Origin: Tenrec ecaudatus
Lineage: Eukaryota; Chordata; Mammalia; Afrosoricida; Tenrecidae
Length of the DNA: 64,000 nucleotides
Assembly: GCF_050624435.1 (NCBI RefSeq)
Contig: NW_027457749.1
Coordinates: 744,001-808,000, forward strand
Direction: 5' to 3'
Positions 1 to 10,221 of this stretch are shown in pieces; the first letter of the stretch is position 1, and each line of letters begins with the position of its first letter. Under the pieces are notes generated by a model. That model ran no database searches, was not told the origin of the DNA, and was given only the letters and a program-made list of their open reading frames with translations. Made by a program: the position numbers and the translations under genes.

Positions 1-143
1 CCAAGCCTAAGCCTAGGGGTGCCCTAGCCTAAGCCTAGGGGTGCCCTAGCCTAAGCCTAGAGGTGCGCTAGCCTTAGGCTAGGGGAGCCCTAGCCTTAGC
101 CTAAGCCTAGGGGTGCCCTAGCCTTAGCCTAGTGGTGCCCTAG

Positions 144-310
144 CCTATGCCTAGGCGTGCCCTAGCCTTAGGCTAGTCGAGCCGTAGCATTAGTCTAAGC
201 CTAGGGTTGCCCCAGCCTAATCCTAGGGATGCCCTAGCCTAAGACTTGGGGTGACCTAGCCTAAGCCTATGGTTGCCCTAGCCTTAGGTTGGTCGAGCGG
301 TAGCTTTAGC
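144..310. repeat. TCGAG module, copy 1
   Basis: A diverged, CpG-bearing run of about seven monomers, bounded by CCTATGCCTAGGCG and TCGAGCGGTAG. It contains TCGAGCCGTAGCATTAG at 177 and TCGAGCGG at 293. CpG is otherwise rare in the array, so the module stands out. Further copies start at 4,473, 9,207 and 10,844. An isolated TCGAGCGGTAG half also occurs twice near 40,952 and 41,043, and TCGAGCAGTAG once near 42,750. Confidence 0.88.
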
Positions 311-591
311 CTAAGCCTAGGGGTGCCCTAGCCTAAGCCTAGGGGTGCCCTAGCCTAAGCCTAGGGGTGCCCTAGCCTAAGCCTAGGGGTGCCCTATCCT
401 AAGCCTAAGGGTGCCCTAGCCTAAGCCTAGCTGTGCCCTAGCCTTAGGCTAGGGGAGCCCTAGCCTTAGCCTAAGCCTAGGGGAGCCCTAGCCTTAGCCT
501 AAGCCTAGGGGTGCCCTAGCCTAAGCCTAGGGGTGCCCAAGCCTAAGTGTAGGGGTTCCCTAGCCTTAGGCTAGGGAAGCCCTAGCCTTAG

Positions 592-701
592 CCTAAGCCT
601 AGGGGTGCCCTAGCCTAAGCCTAGGGGTGCCCTAGCCTAAGCCTAGGGGTGCCCTAGCCTAAGCCTAGGGGTGCCCTAGCCTAAGCCTAGGGGTGCCCTA
701 G
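592..701. repeat. Type A monomer, five perfect 22-bp units
   Basis: Reference example of the A monomer: units start at 592, 614, 636, 658 and 680 and are identical, and a B-like unit begins at 702. Each unit contains an AvrII-type site CCTAGG, the telomere-like string GCCTAAGCCTA across its start, and a short dyad, CTAGGG / GTG / CCCTAG (6-bp arms, 3-nt centre). A similar run of A units lies at about 9,373-9,482 and another at about 11,010-11,115. Confidence 0.97.
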
Positions 702-722
702 CCTTAGGTTAGGGCTCCCCTA
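702..722. other. B-like unit with flipped centre (CTC for GAG)
   Basis: The unit reads CCTTAGGTTAGGG, then CTC, then CCCTAG. A normal B centre is GGGGAGCCC; here it is GGGCTCCCC, its exact reverse complement. The related copy at 5,031-5,052 has GGGGTGCCC. The flipped form is present again at 1,652-1,672 as part of the tandem copy. Two independent G-to-C changes in a GTG unit would give the same string. Confidence 0.7.
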
Positions 723-1349
723 GCCTTAGGTTAGGGGAGCCCTAGCCTTAGCTTAAGCCTAGGTGTGCCCTAGCCTAAGCCTAGGGGTGCCCTAGCCTAA
801 GCCTACGGGTGCCCTTGCCTTAGGCTATAGGAGCCCCAGCCTTAGCTTAAGCCTAGGGGTGCCCTAGCCTAAGCCTAGGGGTGCTCTAGCCTAAGCCTAG
901 GGGTGCCATAGCCTAAGTCTAGGGGTGCCCTAGCCTTAGGGTAGGGGAGCCCTAGCCTTAGCCTAAGCCTAGGGGTGCCCTAGCCTAAGCCTAGGGGTGC
1001 CCTAGCCTTAGGCTAGTGGAGCCCTAGCCTTACCCTAAGCCTAGGGGTGCCCTAGCCTAAGCCTAGGGGTGCCCAAGCCTAAGCCTATTGGTGCCCTAGC
1101 CTAAGCTTAGGGGTGCCCGAGCCTAAGCCGAGGGGTACTCTAGCGTAAGCCTAGGGGTGCCTTAACCTAAGCCTATGGGTGCACTAGCCTAAGCCTAGGT
1201 GTGCCCTAGCCTAAACCTAGGGGTGCCCTAGCCTTAGGCTAGGGGAGCCCTAGCCTTAGCCTAAGCATAGGGGTGCGCTAACCTAAGCCTAGGGGTGCCA
1301 TATCCTAAGCCTAAGGGTGCCCTAGCCTTAGGCTAGGGGAGCCCTAGCC

Positions 1350-2304
1350 TAAGCCTAGGGGTGCCCTAGCCTAAGCCTAGGGGTGCCCTATCCTAAGCCT
1401 AAGGGTGCCCTAGCCTAAGCCTAGCTGTGCCCTAGCCTTAGGCTAGGGGAGCCCTAGCCTTAGCCTAAGCCTAGGGGAGCCCTAGCCTTAGCCTAAGCCT
1501 AGGGGTGCCCTAGCCTAAGCCTAGGGGTGCCTAAGCCTAAGTGTAGGGGTTCCTTAGCCTTAGGCTAGGGAAGCCCTAGCCTTAGCCTAAGCCTAGGGGT
1601 GCCCTAGCCTAAGCCTAGGGGTGCCCTAGCCTAAGCCTAGGGGTGCCCTAGCCTTAGGTTAGGGCTCCCCTAGCCTTAGGTTAGGGGAGCCCTAGCCTTA
1701 GCTTAAGCCTAGGTGTGCCCTAGCCTAAGCCTAGGGGTGCCCTAGCCTAAGCCTACGGGTGCCCTTGCCTTAGGCTATAGGAGCCGCAGCCTTAGCTTAA
1801 GCCTAGGGGTGCCCTAGCCTAAGCCTAGGGGTGCTCTAGCCTAAGCCTAGGGGTGCCATAGCCTAAGTCTAGGGGTGCCCTAGCCTTAGGGTAGGGGAGC
1901 CCTAGCCTTAGCCTAAGCCTAGGGGTGCCCTAGCCTAAGCCTAGGGGTGCCCTAGCCTTAGGCTAGTGGAGCCCTAGCCTTACCCTAAGCCTAGGGGTGC
2001 CCTAGCCTAAGCCTAGGGGTGCCCAAGCCTAAGCCTATTGGTACCCTAGCCTAAGCTTAGGGGTGCCCGAGCCTAAGCCGAGGGGTACTCTAGCGTAAGC
2101 CTAGGGGTGCCTTAACCTAAGCCTAGGGGTGCACTAGCCTAAGCCTAGGTGTGCCCTAGCCTAAACCTAGGGGTGCCCTAGCCTTAGGCTAGGGGAGCCC
2201 TAGCCTTAGCCTAAGCTTAGGGGTGCGCTAGCCTAAGCCTAGGGGTGCCATATCCTAAGCCTAAGGGTGCCCTAGCCTTAGGCTAGGGGAGCCCTAGCCT
2301 AAGC
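1350..2304. repeat. About 1-kb tandem duplication, copy b
   Basis: Second copy of 356-1,349, shorter by two A monomers. Private differences include GGTACCC near 2,041 (GGTGCCC in copy a at 1,091) and CCTAGGGGTGCAC near 2,120 (CCTATGGGTGCAC at 1,172). It ends at the AATACTAGGGG landmark (2,307), where copy a instead continues with plain A units. Confidence 0.9.
1652..1672. other. Flipped-centre unit, second copy
   Basis: Same GGGCTCCCC centre as at 702-722, offset by 950 bp. It was evidently carried along when the block of about 1 kb duplicated, so the event happened once before the duplication. I saw no other occurrence in the window. Confidence 0.7.
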
Positions 2305-3640
2305 CTAATACTAGGGGTGGCCTAGCCTAAAGCTTGGAGTGCCCTAGCCTAAGCCTAGGGGTGCCGAAGCCTTAGGCTAGGGGAGCCCTAGCCTTAGCCT
2401 AAGCTTAGGGGTGCCCTAGCCTAAGCCTAGGGGTGCCCTATCGTAAGCCTAAGGGTGCCCTAGCTTATGCCTAGGGGTTCCCTAGCCTTAGGCTAGGGGA
2501 GCCCTAGCCCTAGCCTAAGCCTAGGCGTGCCCTAGTAAGCCTAGGGGTGCCCTAGACTAAACCTAGTGGTGCCCTAACCTTAGGCTAGGGGAGCCGTTGC
2601 CTTAGCCTAAGCCTAGTGGTGCCCTAGCCTAACTTAGGGGTGCCCTAGCCTAAGCCAAGGGGTACCCTAGCGTAAGCATAGGGGTGCCCTAGCCTTAGGC
2701 TAGGGGAGCCCAACCTTAGCCTAAGCCTTGGGGTGCCTTAGCCTAAGCCTAGGGGTGTCCTAGCCTAAGCCTAAGGTTGTCCTAGTCTAAGCCTAGGGTT
2801 GCTCTAGCCTAAGCCTAGGGGTGCCCCAGCCTTAGGCTAGGAGAGCCCTAGCCTTAGCCTAAGCCTAGGGGTGCCCTAGCCTAAACCTAGGTCACCCTAC
2901 CTTAAGTTAGGGGTTCCCAAGCATTAGGCTAGGGGAGCCCTAGCCTTAGCCTAAGCCTAGGGATGCCCTAGCCTAAGCTTAGGCGTGCCTTAGCCTTAGG
3001 CTAGGGGAGCCCTACCCTTAGCTTAAGACTAGGGGTGCCCTAGCCTAAGCCTAGGGGTGCCCTAGCCTAAGCCTACTGGTGCCCTACCCTAAGCCTAGGG
3101 GTGCCCTAGCCTAAGCCTAGGGATGCCCTATCGTAAGCCTAAGGGTGCCCTAGCCTATGCCTAGGGGTGCCCTATTCTTAGGCTAGGGGAGCCCTACCCT
3201 TAGACTAAGCCTAGGGGTGCCCTATCCTAAGCCTAGGGGTGCCATAACCTAAGCGTAGGGGTGCCCTCGTAAGCCTAGGGGTGCCCTAGCCTAGGCCTAG
3301 TGGTGCCCTAGCCTTAGGCTATGGGAGCCCTAGCCTTAGCCTAAGCCTAGGGGTGCCCTTGCCTAAACTTAGGGGCGCCCTAGCCTAAGCCTAGGGGTGC
3401 CCTAGCCTTAGGCTAGGGGAGCCCTAGCCTTAACCTAAGCCTAGGGGTGCCCTAGCCTAAGCCTAGGGGTGCCATATCCTAAGCCTAGGTGTGCCATAGC
3501 CTAAGCCTAAGGGTGCCCTAGCCTTAGGCTAGGGGAGCCCAACCTTAGCCTAAGCCTTGGGGTGCCTTAGACTAAGCCTAGTGGTGCCCTAGCCTAAGCC
3601 TAGGGGTGCCCTAGCCTTAGGCTAGGGGAGCCCTAGCCTT
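1950..3640. repeat. Block repeated at 5,930-7,470
   Basis: Shared landmarks: CCTATTGG (2,034 and 5,959), AATACTAGG (2,307 and 6,232, both at offset 3,925), ACTAAACCTAGTGG (2,555 and 6,365, offset 3,810) and AGCATTAGGC after the CTTAAGTTAG module (offset 3,809). The step in offset marks a net loss of about 115 bp in the second copy between 6,270 and 6,340. Similarity ends near 3,640, where the second copy switches to CCGTAGCC at about 7,467. Confidence 0.82.
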
Positions 3641-3721
3641 AGCCTAAGCCTAGGGGTGCCCTAGCCTAAGCCTAGGGGTGCCCTAGCCTAAGACTAGGGG
3701 TGCCCTAGGCTAAGCCTAGGG

Positions 3722-4750
3722 GTGACCTAGTAAGCCTAGGAGTGCCCTAGCCTAAGCCTAGGGGTGCCCTAGCCTAAGCCAAGGGGGGCCCAAGCCTAAG
3801 CCTAGCGGTGCTCTAGCCTAAGCGTAGTGGTTCCCTAAACTTAGGCTAGGGAAGCCTTACCCTTAGCCTAAGCCTAGGGGTGCCCTAGCCTAAGCTTAGG
3901 GGTGTCCTAGCCTAAGCCTAGGGGTGCCCTAGCCTAAGCCAAGGGGTGCCCTAGCCTAAGCCTAGGGGTGCCCTAGCCTTAGGTTAAGGGAGCCCTAGCC
4001 TTAGCTTAAGCCTAGGGGTGCTCTAGCCTAAGTCTAGGGGTGCCGTAGCCTAAGCCTAGGGGTGCCCTAGCCTTAGGCTAGGGGAGCCCTAGCCTTAGCC
4101 TAAGCCTAGGTGTGTCCTAACCTAAGCCTAGGGGTGCCCTAGCCTTAGGCTAGGGGAGCCCTAGCCTTAGCCTAGGCCTAGGAGTGCCCTAGCCTAAGCC
4201 TAGGGGTGCCCTAGCCTAAGCATAGGGGTTCCCTAGCCTTAGCCTAAGCCTAGGGGTGCCCTAGGTTAAGCCTAGGGGTGCCCTAGCCTAAGCCTAGGGG
4301 TGCTTTTGCCTTAGGCTAGGAGCCCTAGCCTAACCCTAAGCCTAGGGGTGCCCAAGCCTAAGCCTAGGGGTGCATTATCCTAAGCCTAGAGGTGCACTAG
4401 CCTTAGGGTAGGGGAGCCCTAGCCTTAGCCTAAGCCTAGGGGTTCCCTAGCCTTAGCCTAGGGGTGCCCTAGCCTATGCCTAGGCGTGCCCTAGCCTTAG
4501 GCTACTCGAGCCGTAGCATTAGTCTAAGCCTAGGGTTGCCCCAGCCTAATCCTAGGGATGCCCTAGCCTAAGACTTGGGGTGACCTAGCCTAAGCCTATG
4601 GTTGCCCTAGCCTTAGGCTAGTCGAGCGGTAGCCTTAGCCTAAGCCTAGGGGTGCCCTAGCCTAAGCCTAGGGGTGCCCTAGCCTAAGCCTAGGGGTGCC
4701 CTAGCCTAAGCCTAGGGGTGCCCTATCCTAAGCCGAGGGGTGCCCTAGCC
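3722..4750. repeat. Block repeated at about 8,413-9,480
   Basis: GACCTAGTAAGCCTAGGAG (3,724 and 8,415), TGCTTTTGCC (4,301 and 9,013) and the TCGAG module (4,506 and 9,240) occur in the same order in both blocks, with offsets growing from 4,691 to 4,734 through small monomer gains. TGCTTTTGCC is followed by a shortened B unit, TTAGGCTAGGAGCCC. Confidence 0.82.
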
Positions 4751-5278
4751 TAAGCCTAGGTGTGCCCTAGCCTTAGGCTAGGGGAGCCCTAGCCTTAGCC
4801 TAAGCCTAGGGGATCCCTAGCCTTAGCCTAAGCCTAGGGGTGCCCTAGCCTAAGCCTAGGGGTGCCCAAGCCTAAGCGTAGGGGTTCCCTAGCCTTAGGC
4901 TAGGGAAGCCCTAGCCTTAGCCTAAGCCTAGGGGTGCCCTAGCCTAAGCCTAGGGGTGCCCTTGCCTAAGCCTAGGGGTGCCCTAGCCTAAGCCTAGGGG
5001 TGCCCTAGCCTAAGCCTAAGGGTGCCCTAGCCTTAGGTTAGGGGTGCCCTAGCCTTAGGTTAGGGGAGCCCTAGCCTTAGCTTAAGCCTAGGGGTGCCCT
5101 AGCCTAAGCCTAGGGGTGCCCTAGCCTAAGCCTACGGGTGCCCTTGCCTTAGGCTATAGGAGCCCCAGCCTTAGCTTAAGCCTAGGGGTGCCCTAGCCTA
5201 AGCCTAGGAGTGCTCTAGCCTAAGCCTAGGGGTGCTCTAGCCTAAGCTTAGGGGTGCCATAGCCTAAGTCTAGGGGTG

Positions 5279-5308
5279 CCCTAGCCTTAGGCTAGGGGAG
5301 CCCTAGCC
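5279..5308. other. Overlapping dyad symmetries of the B unit
   Basis: Two perfect inverted repeats overlap here. The first, 5,279-5,297, is CCCTAGCCTTAGGCTAGGG: 9-bp arms around a single T. The second, 5,290-5,308, has 8-bp arms GGCTAGGG and CCCTAGCC around GAG. The shared strand can therefore pair either leftward or rightward. The same arrangement recurs at most B units, and weaker 6-bp versions occur in every A unit. Hairpin or cruciform formation in vivo is inference; the symmetry itself is directly visible. Confidence 0.9.
5285..5306. repeat. Type B monomer (22 bp, palindromic form)
   Basis: Reference example of the B monomer: CCTTAG, GCTAGG, GGAG, CCCTAG. Relative to A, the second base pair of the telomere-like block is flipped (CCTTAGGC instead of CCTAAGCC), so TTAGGC now reads on the plus strand. 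The centre is GAG instead of GTG. B units occur about once per few A units through the window, nearly always directly followed by the 28-bp C unit. That fixed pairing suggests B plus C spread as one 50-bp element. Confidence 0.95.
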
Positions 5309-5334
5309 TTAGCCTAAGCCTAGGGGTGCCCTAG
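5307..5334. repeat. Type C monomer (28 bp = A unit plus CCTTAG)
   Basis: Reference example of the 28-bp unit that follows B. It begins with CCTTAG and continues with a complete A unit. The added hexamer creates the 11-nt odd palindrome CTTAGCCTAAG. The difference of exactly 6 bp, the length of a nematode telomere unit, fits a monomer put together from hexamers. A longer variant with GGGGAGCCC at the end in place of GGGGTGCCC is seen at about 454-490 and 1,460-1,490. Confidence 0.93.
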
Positions 5335-5469
5335 ACTAAACCTAGTGGTGCCCTAACCTTAGGCTAGGGGAGCCGTTGCCTTAGCCTAAGCCTAGTGGTG
5401 CCCTAGCCTAATTAGGGGTGCCCTAGCCTAAGCCAAGGGGTACCCTAGCGTAAGCATAGGGGTGCCCTA

Positions 5470-5928
5470 GCCTTAGGCTATGGGAGCCCTAGCCTTAGCC
5501 TAAGCCTAGGGGTGCCCTTGCCTAAACTTAGGGGCGCCCTAGCCTAAGCCTAGGGGTGCCCTAGCCTTAGGCTAGGGGAGCCCTAGCCTTAACCTAAGCC
5601 TAGGGGTGCCCTAGCCTAAGCCTAGGGGTGCCATATCCTAAGCCTAGGTGTGCCATAGCCTAAGCCTAAGGGTGCCCTAGCCTTAGGCTAGGGGAGCCCA
5701 ACCTTAGCCTAAGCCTTGGGGTGCCTTAGACTAAGCCTAGTGGTGCCCTAGCCTAAGCCTAGGGGTGCCCTAGCCTTAGGCTAGGGGAGCCCTAGCCTTA
5801 GCCTAAGCCTAGGGGTGCCCTAGCCTAAGCCTAGGGGTGCCTAGCCTAAGACTAGGGGTGCCCTAGGCTAAGCCTAGGGGTGACCTAGTAAGCCTAGGAG
5901 TGCCCTAGCCTAAGCCTAGGGTTGCCCT
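5470..5928. repeat. Copy of 3,311-3,770 (offset 2,159/2,158)
   Basis: GCCTTAGGCTATGGG (3,311 and 5,470) and GACCTAGTAAGCC (3,724 and 5,882) match with one single-base deletion between them (GGGGTGCCTAGCC near 5,840). The piece of about 460 bp is flanked on both sides by material from other parents, so it looks like a conversion or recombination tract. Confidence 0.82.
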
Positions 5929-5929
5929 A

Positions 5930-7470
5930 GCCTAAGCCTAGGGGTGCCCAAGCCTAAGCCTATTGGTGCCCTAGCCTAAGCTTAGGGGTGCCCGAGCCTA
6001 AGCCGAGGGGTACTCTAGCGTAAGCCTAGGGGTGCCTTAACCTAAGCCTAGGGGTGCACTAGCCTAAGCCTAGGTGTGCCCTAGCCTAAACCTAGGGGTG
6101 CCCTAGCCTTAGGCTAGGGGAGCCCTAGCCTTAGCCTAAGCCTAGGGGTTCGCTAGCCTAAGCCTAGGGGTGCCATAGCCTAAGCCTAAGGGTGCCCTAG
6201 CCTTAGGCTAGGGGAGCCCTAGCCTAAGCCTAATACTAGGGGTGGCCTAGCCTAAACCTAGGAGTGCCCTAGCCTAAGCCTAGGGGTTCCCTAGCCTTAG
6301 GCTAGGGGAGCCCTAGCCCTAGCCTAAGCCTAGGGGTGCCCTAGTAAGCCTAGGGGTGCCCTAGACTAAACCTAGTGGTGCCCTAACCTTAGGCTAGGGG
6401 AGCCGTTGCCTTAGCCTAAGCCTAGTGGTGCCCTAGCCTAACTTAGGGGTGCCCTAGCCTAAGCCAAGGGGTACCCTAGCGTAAGCATAGGGGTGCCCTA
6501 GCCTTAGGCTAGGGGAGCCCAACCTTAGCCTAAGCCTTGGGGTGCCTTAGCCTAAGCCTAGGGGTGTCCTAGCCAAAGCCTAGGGTTGTCCTAGTCTAAG
6601 CCTAGGTTTGCTCTAGGCTAAGCCTAGGGGTGCCCCAGCCTTAGGCTAGGAGAGCCCTAGCCTTAGCCTAAGCCTAGGGGTGCCCTAGCCTAAACCTAGG
6701 TTACCCTAGCTTAAGTTAGGGGTTCCTAAGCATTAGGCTAGGGGAGCCCTAGCCTTAGCCTAAGCCTAGGGATGCCCTAGCCTAAGCTTAGGCGTGCCTT
6801 AGCCTTAGGCTAGGGGAGCCCTAGCCTTAGCTTAAGACTAGGGGTGCCCTAGCCTAAGCCTAGGGGTGCCCTAGCCTAAGCCTACTGGTGCCCTACCCTA
6901 AGCCTAGGGGTGCCCTAGCCTAAGCCTAGGGGTGCCCTATCGTAAGCCTAAGGGTGCCCTAACCTATGCCTAGGGGTGCCGTAGTCTTAGGCTAGGGGAG
7001 CCCTACCCTTAGCCTAAGCCTAGGGGTGCCCTATCCTAAGCCTAGGGGTGCCCTAGACTAACATTAGGGGTGCCCTAACCTAAGCGTAGGGGTGCCCTAG
7101 TAAGCCTAGGGGTGCCCTAGCCTAGGCCTAGTGGTGCCCTAGCCTTAGGCTATGGGAGCCCTAGCCTTAGCCTAAGCCTAGGGGTGCCCTTGCCTAAACT
7201 AAGGGGCGCCCTAGCCTAAGCCTAGGGGTGCCCTAGCCTTAGGCTAGGGGAGCCCTAGCCTTAACCTAAGCCTAGGGGTGCCCTAGCCTAAGCCTAGGGG
7301 TGCCATTTCCTAAGCCTAGGTGTGCCATAGCCTAAGCCTAAGGGTGCCCTAGCCTTAGGCTAGGGGAGCCCAACCTTAGCCTAAGTATTGGGGTGCCTTA
7401 GACTAAGCCTAGTGGTGCCCTAGCCTAAGCCTAGGGGTGCCCTAGCCTTAGGCTAGGGGAGCCCTAGCCG
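5930..7470. repeat. Second copy of 1,950-3,640
   Basis: Carries the same ordered set of rare variants as 1,950-3,640 with a deletion of about five monomers near 6,270-6,340. It has private changes such as GGTTCCTAAG near 6,722 for GGTTCCCAAG. Together with 5,470-5,928 it shows that 4.4-7.5 kb of this window is assembled from pieces of the first 3.8 kb. Confidence 0.82.
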
Positions 7471-8584
7471 TAGCCTAAGCCTAGGGGTGCCCTAGCCTAA
7501 GCCTAAGGGTGCCCTCGCCTAAGCCTAGGGGTGCCCTCGCCTAAGACTAGTGGTGCCCTAGCCTAAGCCTAGGAGTGCCCTAGCCTTAGGCTAGGGGAGC
7601 CCTAGCCTTAGCCTAAGCCTATGGGTGTTCTAGCCTAAGCCTAGGGGTGTCATAGCCTAAACCTAGGGGTGCCCTAGCCTAAGCCTAGGGGTGCCCTAGC
7701 CTTAGGCTAGGGGAGCCCTAGCCTTAGCCTAAGCCTATGGGTTCCTAGCCTAAGCCTAGGGGTGTCATAGCCTAAACCTAGGGGTGCCCTAGCCTAAGCC
7801 TTGGGGTGCCCTAGCCTTACGCTAGGGGAGCCCTAGCCTTAGCCTAAGCCTAGGGGTGCCCTAGCCTAAGCCTAGGGGTGCCCTAGCCTTAGGCTAGGGA
7901 AGCCCTAGCCTTAGCCTAAGCTAGAGATGCCCTAGCCTAAGCTTAGGGGTGCCCTAGCTTAAGCTTAGGGGTGCCCTTGCATTAGGCTAGGGGAGCCCTA
8001 GTCTTAGGCTAAGCCTAGGGGTGCCCTAGCCTAAGCCTAGGGGTGTCCAAGCCTAAGCCTAGGGGTGCCCTAGACTAAGCCTACGGGTGCCCTAGCCTTA
8101 GGCTATGGGAGCCCTAGCCTTAGCCTAAGCCTAGGGGTGCCCTAGCCTAAGCCTAGGGGTGCCCTGGCCTAAGCCTAGGGGTGGCCTGACCTAAGCCTAG
8201 GGGTGCCCTACTCTTAGGCTAGGGGAGCCCTAGCCTTAACCTAAGCCTAGGGGGGCCCTAGCCTAAACTTAGGGGTGCCCTAGCCTAAGCCTAGGGGTTG
8301 CCAAGCCTCAGGCTAGGGGAACCCTAGCCTTAGCCTAAGCCTAGGGGTGCCCTAGCCTAAGCCTAGGGGTGCCCTAGCCTAAGACTAGGGGTGCCCTAGC
8401 CTAAGCCTAGGGGTGACCTAGTAAGCCTAGGAGTGCCCTAGCCTAAGCCTAGGGGTGACCTAGCCTAAGCCAAGGGGGGCCCAAGCCTAAGCCTAGCGGT
8501 GCTCTAGCCTAAGCGTAGTGGTTCCCTAACCTTAGGCTAGGGAAGCCTTACCCTTAGCCTAAGCCTAGGGGTGCCCTAGCCTAA

Positions 8585-10221
8585 GCCTAGGGGTGTCCTA
8601 GCCTAAGCCTAAGGGTGCCCTAGCCTAAGCCAAGGGGTGCCCTAGCCTAAGCCTAGGGGTGCCATAGCCTTATGTTAGGGGAGCCCTAGCCTTAGCTTAA
8701 GCCTAGGGGTGCTCTAGCCTAAGTCTAGGGGTGCCGTAGCCTAAGCCTAGGGGTGCCCTAGCCTTAGGCTAGGGGAGCCCTAGCCTTAGCCTAAGCCTAG
8801 GTGTGTCCTAGCCTAAGCCTAGGGGTGCCCTAGCCTTAGGCTAGGGGAGCCCTAGCCTTAGCCTAGGCCTAGGAGTGCCCTAGCCTATGCCTAGGGGTGC
8901 CCTAGCCTAAGCATAGGGGTTCCCTAGCCTTAGCCTAAGCCTAGGGGTGCCCTAGGTTAAGCCTAGGGGTGCCGTAGCCTAAGCCAGAGGTGTCCTAGCC
9001 TAAGCCTAGGGGTGCTTTTGCCTTAGGCTAGGAGCCCTAGCCTAACCCTAAGCCTAGGGGTGCCCAAGCCTAAACCTAGGGGTGCCCTAGCCTAAGCCTA
9101 GGGGTGCCCTAGCCTAAGCCTAGAGGTGCGCTAGCCTTAGGCTAGGGGAGCCCTAGCCTTAGCCTAAGCCTAGGGGTGCCCTAGCCTTAGCCTAGGGGTG
9201 CCCTAGCCTATGCTTAGGCGTGCCCTAGCCTTAGGCTAGTCGAGCCGTAGCATTTGTCTAAGCCTAGGTTTGCCCCAGCCTAATCCTAGGGATGCCCTAG
9301 CCTAAGACTTGGGGTGACCTAGCCTAAGCCTATGGTTGCCCTAGCCTTAAGCTAGTCGAGGGGTAGCCTTAGCCTAAGCCTAGGGGTGCCCTAGCCTAAG
9401 CCTAGGGGTGCCCTAGCCTAAGCCTAGGGGTGCCCTAGCCTAAGCCTAGGGGTGCCCTAGCCTAAGCCTAGGGGTGCCCTATCCTAAGCCTAGGGGTGCC
9501 CTAGCCTAAGCCTAGGTGTGCCCTAGCCTTAGGCTAGGGGAGCCCTAGCCTTAGCCTAAGCCTAGGGGAGCCCTAGCCTTAGCCTAAGCCTAGGGGTGCC
9601 CTAGCCTAAGCCTACGGGTGCCCTAGCCTTAGGCTATAGGAGCCCCAGCCTTAGCTTAAGCCTAGGGGTGCCCTAGCCTAAGCCTAGGGGTGCTCTAGCC
9701 TAAGCCTAGGGGTGCTATAGCCTAAGTCTAGGGGTTCCCTAGCCTTAGGCTAGGGGAGCCCTAGCCTTAGCCTAAGCCTAGGGGTGCCCTAGCCTAAGCC
9801 TAGGGGTACCCTAGCCTTAGGCTAGTGGAGCCCTAGCCTTACCCTAAGCCTAGGGATGCCCTAGCCTAAGCCTAGGGGTGCCCAAGCCTAAGCCTATTGG
9901 TGCCCTAGCCTAAGCTTAGGGGTGCCCGAGCCTAAGCCGAGGGGTACTCTAGCGTAAGCCAAGGGGTGCCTTAACCTAAGCCTAGGGGTGCACTAGCCTA
10001 AGCCTAGGTGTGCCTAGGGGTGCGCTAGCCTAAGCCTAGGGGTGCCATAGCCTAAGCCTAAGGGTGCCCTAGCCTTAGGCTAGGGGAGCCCTAGCCTAAG
10101 CCTAATACTAGGGGTGGCCTAGCCTAAACCTAGGAGTGCCCTAGCCTAAGCCTAGGGGTGCCCAAGCCTTAGGCTAGGGGAGCCCTAGCCGTAGCCTAAG
10201 CCTAGGGGTGCCCTAGCCTAA
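8585..10221. repeat. 1,637-bp tandem duplication, copy 1
   Basis: Matches the following block at exactly 1,637 bp over at least 8,671-9,373 (TATGTTAGGG 8,671 and 10,308; TAGAGGTGCG 9,121 and 10,758; TCGAG 9,240 and 10,877). The offset then falls to 1,587 after a net 50-bp loss, the size of a B plus C pair, in copy 2. The distinctive junction GGTGTGCCTAGGGGTGCGC (near 10,008) is a shortened monomer shared with copy 2. Confidence 0.92.

Larger units (their letters stand above)
356..1349. repeat. About 1-kb tandem duplication, copy a
   Basis: This block repeats immediately downstream at 1,350-2,304. Matching rare variants include CCTAGCTGTGCC (431 and 1,425, offset 994) and TTAGGGCTCCCC (709 and 1,659, offset 950). 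The offset changes by 44 bp because copy a has five consecutive A units (592-701) where copy b has three, a loss or gain of exactly two monomers. The variants are otherwise nearly all shared, so the duplication is recent relative to monomer divergence. Confidence 0.9.
4440..5330. repeat. Copy of the window-start block (offset 4,329)
   Basis: Rare variants match about 110-980 at an exact offset of 4,329: the TCGAG motif (177 and 4,506), CCCAAGCCTAAG with GGGGTTCCC (536 and 4,865), CCTTAGGTTAGGG (702 and 5,031) and CCTACGGG (802 and 5,131). Near 5,225-5,270 one extra monomer is inserted. After about 5,330 the sequence switches to a block resembling 2,550-2,690 (offset 2,780), a clean change of parent inside a monomer. 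Confidence 0.88.

Noticed and set aside
702..722. Inverted block of monomers at the CTC unit
   Set aside because: Only the three central bases are flipped; the surrounding units keep the standard orientation, so there is no larger inversion.
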